Assembly (NCBI GenBank): GCA_964654545.1
Contig: CAZZIU010000003.1
Location: 62,001 to 126,000, forward strand
Direction of reading: 5' to 3'
Origin: JABMOV01 sp964654545
Lineage (GTDB): Bacteria; Fidelibacterota; Marinisomatia; Marinisomatales; JABMOV01
DNA length: 64,000 nt
Positions 28,426 to 35,541 of this stretch are shown piece after piece. How positions within the stretch are numbered: position 1 is the first letter of the stretch; the number at the start of each line of letters is the position of its first letter. Made by a program: the position numbers and the translations under genes. The notes under the pieces are model-generated. The model made no database searches, was not told the DNA's origin, and saw only the letters and a program-made list of their open reading frames with translations.

Positions 28426-28884
28426 ATGAGCAAATGGCAGGACAAAGTAAAAGAAATCATTTATTTGCTTGAAAACAGCGATGTAAATGAGATTGATGTA
28501 ACATTTTGGGGCCGGCGCTTTCGCGTGGTGAAATCCCCAGGCATTGTCAGTGGTACATCCGGTATGGCACCGAGCGCGCCTATTTCCCCATCAGCTGTTT
28601 CCAGTGAACCTATAACAAATGATGGTCAGGAAATGGTAAGCGGTGATAGTATTGTATCCCCTATGCCAGGTACATTTTACCGTGCCGCATCACCTGATTC
28701 AGATCCATTTGTGCAAGAAGGAGACCAGGTGGTCAAGGGTGATACATTGTGTATAATTGAAGCCATGAAAATTATGAATGAAATCGAATCTGAGACCAAT
28801 GGAGTGATTCGAAAAATATTGATCGAGAATGGTAACCCGGTTGAATATGATCAACCGTTATTTATTATTGATCCAAACGGTTAA
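28426..28884 (+). CDS. accB: biotin carboxyl carrier protein of acetyl-CoA carboxylase
   Basis: Carries the carboxybiotin between biotin carboxylase and carboxyltransferase in the first step of fatty-acid synthesis. 152 residues from ATG 28426; an earlier in-frame ATG would lie inside efp. N-terminal helix (KVKEIIYLLENSDVNEIDV), Ala/Pro/Ser-rich linker (~45-75), C-terminal biotinyl domain with SPMPGTFYRAASP and the biotin site EAMKIMNEI, biotinylated at Lys115. accC follows directly. No accA or accD in view. Confidence 0.97.
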   Translation: MSKWQDKVKEIIYLLENSDVNEIDVTFWGRRFRVVKSPGIVSGTSGMAPSAPISPSAVSSEPITNDGQEMVSGDSIVSPMPGTFYRAASPDSDPFVQEGDQVVKGDTLCIIEAMKIMNEIESETNGVIRKILIENGNPVEYDQPLFIIDPNG

Positions 28885-28887
28885 TTG

Positions 28888-30243
28888 ATGTTTAAAAAAA
28901 TCCTCATAGCAAACCGTGGGGAAATTGCACTCCGGATCATACGGGCGTGTCATGAACTTGGAATTAAGACCGTCGCCGTTTATTCTACTGCAGATAATTT
29001 ATCCTTACATGTCAAATTTGCCGATGAAGCAGTTTGTATCGGACCAGGCCCAAGCAGTGAAAGTTATCTGAATATTCCACGGATCATTGCAGCCGGTGAA
29101 ATAACAAATGCCGATGCAATACATCCCGGTTATGGATTCTTGGCAGAGGATGCAAATTTTTCACGTATTTGTGCAGAAAACGATTTCACCTTTTTAGGTC
29201 CCACAGCAGATATAATCGATGCCATGGGGAATAAAGCACAGGCAAAAATGACCATGAAAAAGGCTGGTGTACCCGTAATTCCTGGTTCAGACGGTGTAGT
29301 AAAAGACCCTGAAGAAGCACTAAAACTGGCACAGAAAATGGGATATCCCGTAATGCTCAAGGCATCCGCTGGCGGCGGAGGTCGCGGAATGCGGCTTGTG
29401 AAAAAACCGGATGAAATGCAGTTGGCGTATCGAACTGCACATTCTGAAGCCATTACTGCCTTCAGCAATGGTGATTTATACATGGAAAAATTTGTGGAAA
29501 ATCCACGACATATCGAAGTGCAGGTATTTGGCGATAGTTTTGGCAATGCTGTCGCACTGGGGGAACGGGAGTGTTCTATTCAACGTCGTCATCAAAAACT
29601 AGTGGAAGAATCCCCCTCAGCAGCAGTTGATGATCCGTTACGCAAGAAGATGTGTGCCATGGCAGTGAAAGCGGCAAAAGCAGTTAATTATTGCGGTGCC
29701 GGTACAATCGAATTTTTACTGGATAAACACAAACAATTTTATTTTATGGAAATGAATACCAGAATTCAGGTTGAGCACCCCATAACGGAAATGGTTACGG
29801 GGGTGGATCTGATTAAGCAGCAGATCAAAATGCATGCCAGGGAAAAATATCCCAAATTCTTGGAGAAAATTAAGTTGCGTGGGCATTCCATTGAGTGCAG
29901 GATTAATGCTGAAGATCCGTCCAAGAATTTTGCGCCGTCACCAGTTGAAATTACCAGTTACCATATGCCAGGTGGCAAAGGTGTGCGGGTTGATTCTCAT
30001 GTCTACGCCGGGTATAAAATCCCAACCTATTACGATTCAATGATTGGTAAACTTATCGTGTACGCCAGTGATCGGCAACGTGCCATCATTCGGATGCAGA
30101 GGGCATTGGAAGAGACTATCATTGAAGGACCGAAAACAACGATACCTTTCCATCTTGCCATCATGAAAGATAAACGATTCCAGGACGGTGAATTTGATAC
30201 CAGTTTCCTGGAAAATTTCACATTCAATCCAAATGAAAATTAA
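28888..30243 (+). CDS. accC: biotin carboxylase of acetyl-CoA carboxylase
   Basis: ATP-grasp enzyme of 451 residues that carboxylates biotin on AccB using bicarbonate and ATP. Starts at ATG 28888 (MFKKILIANRGEIALRI), 3 bases after the accB stop. Motifs: HPGYGFLAEDANF, glycine-rich ATP loop KASAGGGGRGMR, GERECSIQRRHQKLVEE, FMEMNTRIQVEHPITE (metal-binding Glu and catalytic Arg). Length matches E. coli AccC, so it is a stand-alone subunit rather than a fused pyruvate or propionyl carboxylase. Confidence 0.97.
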   Translation: MFKKILIANRGEIALRIIRACHELGIKTVAVYSTADNLSLHVKFADEAVCIGPGPSSESYLNIPRIIAAGEITNADAIHPGYGFLAEDANFSRICAENDFTFLGPTADIIDAMGNKAQAKMTMKKAGVPVIPGSDGVVKDPEEALKLAQKMGYPVMLKASAGGGGRGMRLVKKPDEMQLAYRTAHSEAITAFSNGDLYMEKFVENPRHIEVQVFGDSFGNAVALGERECSIQRRHQKLVEESPSAAVDDPLRKKMCAMAVKAAKAVNYCGAGTIEFLLDKHKQFYFMEMNTRIQVEHPITEMVTGVDLIKQQIKMHAREKYPKFLEKIKLRGHSIECRINAEDPSKNFAPSPVEITSYHMPGGKGVRVDSHVYAGYKIPTYYDSMIGKLIVYASDRQRAIIRMQRALEETIIEGPKTTIPFHLAIMKDKRFQDGEFDTSFLENFTFNPNEN

Positions 30244-30255
30244 TCTGAGGTAAAC

Positions 30256-30630
30256 GTGAATATTCCCGAAAATTTAAAATACACCAAAGATCATGAATGG
30301 GCAAAAATTGAAGGCGATTTCATAATAGTTGGAATTACTGATTTTGCTCAAAGTGAATTAGGGGACATTATTTTTGTTGAATATCCAGAAATCGGTCAAG
30401 AGGTATCAGCTGGTGATCCATTCGGCACTATTGAAGCCGTAAAAACAGTAGCTGATTTGTTCTCACCGGTGGATGGAACCATCCTTGCAGTAAACGACGA
30501 AATCGAAGATGCTCCGGACGCGGTGAATACAGATCCCTATGGACGTGGTTGGCTGGTTAAAATATCTGTTGATTCTATGGGCGATGAATTGATGACGGCT
30601 GATCATTACAAGGAATTCGTATCTCAGTAA
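30256..30630 (+). CDS. gcvH: glycine cleavage system H protein
   Basis: Lipoyl carrier of the glycine cleavage complex, 124 residues from GTG 30256 (AGGT upstream). Typical features are YTKDHEWAK at the N-terminus and the lipoylation site in GTIEAVKTVADLFSPVDG, Lys63. No gcvT or gcvP is in this window, so the H protein is encoded apart from its partners. In many bacteria H protein also serves in lipoate transfer. The stop overlaps the next ATG by one base (TAATG). Confidence 0.95.
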   Translation: MNIPENLKYTKDHEWAKIEGDFIIVGITDFAQSELGDIIFVEYPEIGQEVSAGDPFGTIEAVKTVADLFSPVDGTILAVNDEIEDAPDAVNTDPYGRGWLVKISVDSMGDELMTADHYKEFVSQ

Positions 30631-31385
30631 TGTGGGATCATACACAATCGGTATTTACCTATCTGAATGAGGTAAAAAATAAACGGCGGGCCGGGTATTT
30701 TGTATTGATTGATCCGGACCGAAAAAATTCTGATTCAATTGAGGCACGAGTGGAAGCTGCGAATAACCAGGATGTAGACGCAATTCTGGTTGGTGGTAGT
30801 CTTATGATGGATGGAAAATACCATCAGCGCGTTCAGAAAATTAAAAATCTCTCAGACATCCCTGTCATTTTTTTCCCAGGAGGTGTAAATCAACTCAATG
30901 AGTATTACGATGCGATGTTTTTTATGTCCATATTATCCGGACGAAATCCGCATTATCTTATTGGCGAACAGGTTATTGCTGCCCCGCTGGTGAAAGATTG
31001 TGGAATAGAGACCATTCCCACAGCCTATTTACTGATACATGGTGGATCAACGACCACGGTTGAGTTTATGTCTGGTACGATGCCGATCCCAAACGATCGA
31101 TCCGATATTGCAGTCGCTCATAGCCTGGCTGCACAATATTTAGGAATGAAAATGGTTTATTTGGAAGCGGGTAGTGGAGCCAAATATCCAGTGGGAAATG
31201 AGTTGATCAAATCCGTCAAAGACAATACGGATGTTTTATTAACTGTGGGCGGTGGAATCAAAACACCAGATCAGGCTCGTGAACGTGTAAAGGCTGGAGC
31301 AGATTTTATTGTTACTGGTACTGTATTGGAATCAGATTCAGAAAATAATATTATGCAATCTTTTGCAGATGTAATTCATTCCTAA
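30630..31385 (+). CDS. geranylgeranylglyceryl/heptaprenylglyceryl phosphate synthase
   Basis: TIM-barrel prenyltransferase of 251 residues that joins a polyprenyl diphosphate to sn-glycerol-1-phosphate by an ether bond. Seen: GYFVLIDPDRK near residue 22, AILVGGSLMM, PVIFFPGG, YLEAGSGA and VGGGIKTPDQA, matching the GGGPS/PcrB phosphate-binding and G1P sites. In archaea this is the first committed step of membrane ether-lipid synthesis; FCB-group bacteria carry related enzymes whose product role is less settled. There is no G1P dehydrogenase or DGGGP synthase nearby. Chain-length specificity cannot be read. Confidence 0.88.
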   Translation: MWDHTQSVFTYLNEVKNKRRAGYFVLIDPDRKNSDSIEARVEAANNQDVDAILVGGSLMMDGKYHQRVQKIKNLSDIPVIFFPGGVNQLNEYYDAMFFMSILSGRNPHYLIGEQVIAAPLVKDCGIETIPTAYLLIHGGSTTTVEFMSGTMPIPNDRSDIAVAHSLAAQYLGMKMVYLEAGSGAKYPVGNELIKSVKDNTDVLLTVGGGIKTPDQARERVKAGADFIVTGTVLESDSENNIMQSFADVIHS

Positions 31386-31405
31386 GGGATGGCGAATAAA
31401 AACAT

Positions 31406-31975
31406 ATGAATTTAATTATCCGTAAGTCCATTGAAAACAATAGAATGATGGCAAATGCACTGTTGCATCAAAATTTAGATATTATTGAAACAATAGCACA
31501 GATCATGTTGGAATGTTTAAAAAATGAGAATACCATTTTTTGGTGCGGGAATGGTGGTAGTGCGGGACAAGCGCAGCATTTGTCTGCAGAATTGGTTGGT
31601 GGTCTTACTAGTCATGATAGAAAACCGTTTAGATCCATTTCTTTAACAACGGACACTTCTTTTATAACCGCCTGGAGTAATGACACGTCTTATGATTCAA
31701 TTTTTTCTCGTCAGGTTGAAGGTTTGGGAAAAGCAGGAGATGTATTAATCGGGATAACTACCAGTGGGAATTCAGCAAATGTGATTCAGGCTTTTCAAAA
31801 AGCGAAAGAAATCGGTGTGGTAACAATAGCACTCACGGGCAAAACAGGTGGAAAAATCAAGGATACAGCTGATTATACCCTTGCCGTCCCTGATACGGAT
31901 ACACAACGCATACAGGAAGGGCATATTCTGGTAGGTCACATTCTCTGTGAAATTGTAGAGAAAGAATTGTCCTGA
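31406..31975 (+). CDS. gmhA: SIS-domain phosphoheptose isomerase (GmhA-like)
   Basis: Converts sedoheptulose-7-phosphate to D-glycero-manno-heptose-7-phosphate for LPS inner core. 189 residues, one SIS domain: FWCGNGGSAGQAQHLSAELVGG, ITTSGNSANVIQAF and TIALTGKTGG, followed by RIQEGHILVGHILCEIVE, all typical of GmhA. The protein supports an LPS-bearing outer membrane. Related DiaA-type SIS proteins look similar, but the AELVGG and QEGH features favour GmhA. Isolated from other heptose genes here. Confidence 0.87.
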   Translation: MNLIIRKSIENNRMMANALLHQNLDIIETIAQIMLECLKNENTIFWCGNGGSAGQAQHLSAELVGGLTSHDRKPFRSISLTTDTSFITAWSNDTSYDSIFSRQVEGLGKAGDVLIGITTSGNSANVIQAFQKAKEIGVVTIALTGKTGGKIKDTADYTLAVPDTDTQRIQEGHILVGHILCEIVEKELS

Positions 31976-31991
31976 TTCGCTACCTTCAAGC

Positions 31992-32885
31992 GTGGAAAAT
32001 CATTTAAAAGACTACCTAATACAGTTACGAGTCGAAAAAAATCTCTCACCCAATTCAATCGCAGCTTATCAGCGCGATCTCAATAGGTACCTTGGTTACA
32101 TCGAAAATGAATTATATCTATCTTCTGTTGACAAAATACAACACAGTCATATTCGTCAATATATTCGTGCGCTTCACAAAACCGGACTTGCTCCTGCTTC
32201 AGTAACTCGCTCATTTTCGTCTATTAAATCCTATCACCGGTTTTTGGTGGAAGAAAAAATCGCGGATAAGAATCCCATGGATGTAATGAATGCCCCAAAA
32301 ATTCCTAAGAAACTCCCCAAAGTACTTACTATTGTAGAGGTCGAAAAAATTTTGAATGCAGTAGAGACTGAAAGCAAATTAGGTTTGCGTGATATGGCGG
32401 TACTTGAGATATTGTATTCCTGTGGATTACGCGTAAGTGAATGTTGCGAACTGAAACAGTCTGATTTTCTTGAGGAATTGGAATTGTTGCGGATCCTGGG
32501 AAAAGGTAACAAGGAACGATTTGTACCTATTGGACCTCGTGGAATTGATCGTTTAATTCAGTATCTTTTACATGCCCGACCGCATTTTGTAAAAATTAAC
32601 TCCGCACAGCCATGTATTTTTTTAAGTCGCAACGGGAAACCGTTAACCAGGATGATGGTTTGGAATATCATACAGAAATGGGCAGGTGAAGCAGGGATTG
32701 ATAGATCAATTAGCCCCCATACTTTTCGTCATTCATTTGCCACCCATCTTTTAGAGGGAGGTGCGGACCTGCGCGCCGTCCAGGAAATGTTAGGGCACAC
32801 GGATATAAGTACAACACAGATTTACACACATTTAGATAGGGCCTATTTAAAAGAAGTACATAAAACATTTCATCCCCGGTGGTAA
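31992..32885 (+). CDS. xerD: XerC/XerD-family tyrosine recombinase
   Basis: Site-specific recombinase of 297 residues from GTG 31992, probably resolving chromosome dimers at dif. N-terminal SAM-like core-binding domain (YLIQLRVEKNLSPNSIAAYQRDL), C-terminal catalytic domain with all family residues: Arg147 (CGLRVSE), His243 and Arg246 (SPHTFRHSFATHLL), His269 (LGHTDISTTQIYTH) and nucleophile Tyr278. Length and housekeeping neighbours argue for a chromosomal Xer, not a mobile-element integrase. Whether it is XerC, XerD or a single Xer cannot be told. Confidence 0.9.
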   Translation: MENHLKDYLIQLRVEKNLSPNSIAAYQRDLNRYLGYIENELYLSSVDKIQHSHIRQYIRALHKTGLAPASVTRSFSSIKSYHRFLVEEKIADKNPMDVMNAPKIPKKLPKVLTIVEVEKILNAVETESKLGLRDMAVLEILYSCGLRVSECCELKQSDFLEELELLRILGKGNKERFVPIGPRGIDRLIQYLLHARPHFVKINSAQPCIFLSRNGKPLTRMMVWNIIQKWAGEAGIDRSISPHTFRHSFATHLLEGGADLRAVQEMLGHTDISTTQIYTHLDRAYLKEVHKTFHPRW

Positions 32886-32918
32886 ATTTTACCCCCGCTA
32901 CACACGAAGAAAGATACA

Positions 32919-33548
32919 ATGTTATTCAGGTTACCAATTGAAGTTCTGGTTTTATTAATCCCGGTTTTAACGTTTGCGCTGGTGTTTCATGAGTTTGCCC
33001 ATGCATGGGTAGCCCACAAACTGGGTGATGAGACAGCAGCCTACCATGGCAGACTTACGCTCAACCCTTTAGCACATTTGGATCCCATGGGGTCAATCAT
33101 GATATTGTTTGTTGGGTTTGGTTGGGCAAAGCCGGTACCGGTCAATCCGGCCTTTTTTCAGAATCCAAGGCGGGATATGATGCTGGTAGCATCAGCCGGT
33201 CCGTTATCAAATCTGTTTCTGGCATTTGTGGGGGGCGTGATATTTCGAATTTCATTGTTAGGTGGAATGGAAAATGGGACATTTGGAACCATGTTATATA
33301 TTTTTATTCAAATCAATATCATGTTGGCAATGTTTAATCTTATCCCCCTTCCACCTTTGGATGGGTCACAGATTTTTAACGGGATGATGGTTCGAAGGAA
33401 CCCTGGTCTTGTTATGAAACTGCAGCAATATGGCCCACAAATATTATTCGGCTTGATTCTAATCGGTTATTTCACTCGTATATCTCCCATATGGATGATC
33501 ATGAGCCCCTTTGTTAATTTCTTTATGTTTCTGTTTGCTGGTGTGTAA
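32919..33548 (+). CDS. site-2 protease family (M50) membrane metallopeptidase
   Basis: Small intramembrane zinc protease, 209 residues, with about five membrane segments. HEFAH (His24, Glu25, His28) is the metal-binding motif and NLIPLPPLDGSQI contributes the third ligand Asp. No PDZ domain is present, so this is the compact Rip/FtsH-independent S2P subgroup rather than RseP. The substrate is unknown. A tiny membrane-protein gene begins two bases after the stop. Confidence 0.9.
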   Translation: MLFRLPIEVLVLLIPVLTFALVFHEFAHAWVAHKLGDETAAYHGRLTLNPLAHLDPMGSIMILFVGFGWAKPVPVNPAFFQNPRRDMMLVASAGPLSNLFLAFVGGVIFRISLLGGMENGTFGTMLYIFIQINIMLAMFNLIPLPPLDGSQIFNGMMVRRNPGLVMKLQQYGPQILFGLILIGYFTRISPIWMIMSPFVNFFMFLFAGV

Positions 33549-33550
33549 AA

Positions 33551-33685
33551 TTGCGAGAAATAAAGTTTCGGAAAATATTACCTGATCGCCGTAAAAAAGG
33601 ACGATCAACAGTGTGGATCGCCGGGATGACCGTCATTATCCTGTGGCTAATAATGTATTTGCAACGAATTGCATCCACCCAATAA
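33551..33685 (+). CDS. small single-pass membrane protein, 44 residues
   Basis: Unrecognised short reading frame in the gap between the M50 protease and ftcD. TTG at 33551 begins LREIKFRKILPDRRKKGR (read as Met), a very basic segment, then a hydrophobic helix WIAGMTVIILWLIMYL and a short tail ending STQ before TAA at 33683-33685. Basic-inside, one-helix topology (N-in) looks real, and the frame fills almost exactly the space between its neighbours. No strong ribosome site precedes the TTG, so coupling to the upstream stop is likely if it is translated. No homolog is known to me. Confidence 0.5.
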   Translation: MREIKFRKILPDRRKKGRSTVWIAGMTVIILWLIMYLQRIASTQ

Positions 33686-33696
33686 ATGAGGAAGAA

Positions 33697-35541
33697 ATGG
33701 CTTTAGTAGAATGTGTTCCCAATTTCAGTGAGGGCCGCGATAAAAATATTATTGATTCTATTACCGCAGCGATTACATCAGTAGAAGGAATTACTCTACT
33801 GGATGTGGACCCAGGGAAAGATACAAATCGAACAGTCGTAACGATGGTAGGCGATATTCCAGCAGTGGAAGAGGCAGCTTTTAGAGGAATCCAGAAAGCC
33901 GCTGAACTTATTGATATGAATAAACATAAGGGGGCTCATCCACGGATGGGGGCGACGGATGTTTGCCCATTCATACCTGTAAATGAGGTCTCGATTGATG
34001 ATTGTATCGCCATGTCAAAGCGGGTTGGGGACCGTGTTGGTAAGGAGTTGAATATTCCTGTATATCTTTATGAACATTCTGCACAAAAACCGGACCGTGT
34101 GAATCTGGCAAATATTCGTGAGGGTGAATATGAGGGATTAGCAAAGAAATTGCTAGACCCCAATTGGACGCCAGATTTTGGACCAAAACAAATGCATCAG
34201 ACAGCTGGCGCAGTAGTGATGGGCTGTCGTGAATTTCTAATTGCATACAATATTAACCTGAATACCCGAGACAAACGTCTTGCAACCGATATTGCATTTG
34301 AGCTTCGTGAAAAGGGTAGAACGATTCGTGAAAAATTGCCGGATTCAAACAATTATCTGGATGGAAAAATCATTAGATATAGTCACGCCAGCTATCCATG
34401 TTCATACTGTTCTGAAGCATTTGCCAAGACAGCAGATCTCACAGAACATAGTCTGAAAGCCCATTCCTTCGATATAAAGGAATACTGGAAAACGATTGGG
34501 TACGATGAAAAAAATCTAAAGGGAAAATCAGTAAAGCGACCGGGACATTTTAAAGATGTAAAAGCAATCGGATGGTATATCGATGAATTCAGGCGAGCAC
34601 AAATTTCAATTAACTTTACAAACTATAAAACATCCACTATTCACGATGTTTTCAATAAAGCCTGTGAAATAGCTGAATCAAGAGGAGTCCGTGTTACGGG
34701 GAGTGAATTGGTTGGATTAATACCATTGGAAGCACTGTTAATGGCTGGTCGAGACTATTTAAACAAGCAGCAAAGAACGACTGGAATCCCGCAAAACATC
34801 ATTGTCGAAACGGCAATTCAATCCCTTGGATTGGACGAATTAACACCTTTTAATCCAAAAGAAAAAATTATTGATTTTGCTGTAGAATCTGGCGATAGCG
34901 GAAACCTGATGCAATTAAAGGCCAAAGATTTTGTTGCGGAATGTTCCACAAATAGTCCAGCACCAGGGGGAGGAAGCGTTGCTGCAATGGCTGGCAGTTT
35001 AGGCGCTGCTCTTACGTCCATGGTGGCTGCATTAACACACGAAAAACCAGGCTTTAATGAAGTAAAACCGGCAATGCTTACTGTGGGAGAACAGTCGCAA
35101 AAAATCATGGATCGCCTCATCGTTCTTGTTGATGAAGATACGGAAGCGTTTAATCGTGTGATGGCGGCTAACCGATTGCCCGCTGAAAGCGAAAAAGAAA
35201 AAAATGAAAAAAAACGAGCAATTATGGCTGCGAATCATTATGCTGTTGAGATACCTCTAGAAGTTGCGAAACTTTCATGTGAAATGATGAAATTGGCCAA
35301 AGAAATGGTGTTAAATGGAAATCCTAATTCAGTGAGTGATTCAGGTGTTGCCGGCGAAGTAGGGTTTGCGGCAGTTCGGGGTGCAATTCTAAATGTATAT
35401 ATTAATATAGCAGGAATGAAAGACGATCCATCATTTTATGATAATATGAAGCGTGAAGCGCAAAATGTTTTGAAAGATTCAATAGTACTGCATCAGGAAA
35501 TATTTGATAAAACAATGGCAATTATTCAAGGGGACTCATGA
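33697..35541 (+). CDS. ftcD: bifunctional glutamate formiminotransferase / formiminotetrahydrofolate cyclodeaminase
   Basis: Transfers the formimino group of formiminoglutamate to tetrahydrofolate and deaminates it to methenyl-THF, in histidine breakdown and folate one-carbon supply. 614 residues from ATG 33697 with GAGGAAG upstream; an earlier in-frame ATG at 33613 overlaps the small membrane-protein frame. Order: FTCD_N (1-~185, ALVECVPNFSEGRD, HKGAHPRMGATDVCPF), FTCD_C (~185-420, AIGWYIDEF), cyclodeaminase (~430-614, STNSPAPGGGSVAAMAGSLG). Odd: a ~75-residue insert around residues 220-295 holds a C2H2-type pattern, Cys235, Cys238, His251, His256. No other hut gene is nearby. mutL overlaps the stop by 4 bases. 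Confidence 0.92.
   Translation: MALVECVPNFSEGRDKNIIDSITAAITSVEGITLLDVDPGKDTNRTVVTMVGDIPAVEEAAFRGIQKAAELIDMNKHKGAHPRMGATDVCPFIPVNEVSIDDCIAMSKRVGDRVGKELNIPVYLYEHSAQKPDRVNLANIREGEYEGLAKKLLDPNWTPDFGPKQMHQTAGAVVMGCREFLIAYNINLNTRDKRLATDIAFELREKGRTIREKLPDSNNYLDGKIIRYSHASYPCSYCSEAFAKTADLTEHSLKAHSFDIKEYWKTIGYDEKNLKGKSVKRPGHFKDVKAIGWYIDEFRRAQISINFTNYKTSTIHDVFNKACEIAESRGVRVTGSELVGLIPLEALLMAGRDYLNKQQRTTGIPQNIIVETAIQSLGLDELTPFNPKEKIIDFAVESGDSGNLMQLKAKDFVAECSTNSPAPGGGSVAAMAGSLGAALTSMVAALTHEKPGFNEVKPAMLTVGEQSQKIMDRLIVLVDEDTEAFNRVMAANRLPAESEKEKNEKKRAIMAANHYAVEIPLEVAKLSCEMMKLAKEMVLNGNPNSVSDSGVAGEVGFAAVRGAILNVYINIAGMKDDPSFYDNMKREAQNVLKDSIVLHQEIFDKTMAIIQGDS

Noticed and set aside
29130..29546. 138-residue minus-strand frame opposite accC
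   Set aside because: Low-complexity shadow of a certain biotin carboxylase gene.
31992..32885. Integrase of a mobile element
   Set aside because: Length, domain layout and housekeeping neighbours fit a chromosomal Xer recombinase; no attachment repeats or phage genes are nearby.
33613..33696. Longer ATG start for ftcD
   Set aside because: FTCD begins at ALVECVPNFSEG; ATG 33697 has a good ribosome site and the extra sequence overlaps the small membrane-protein frame.
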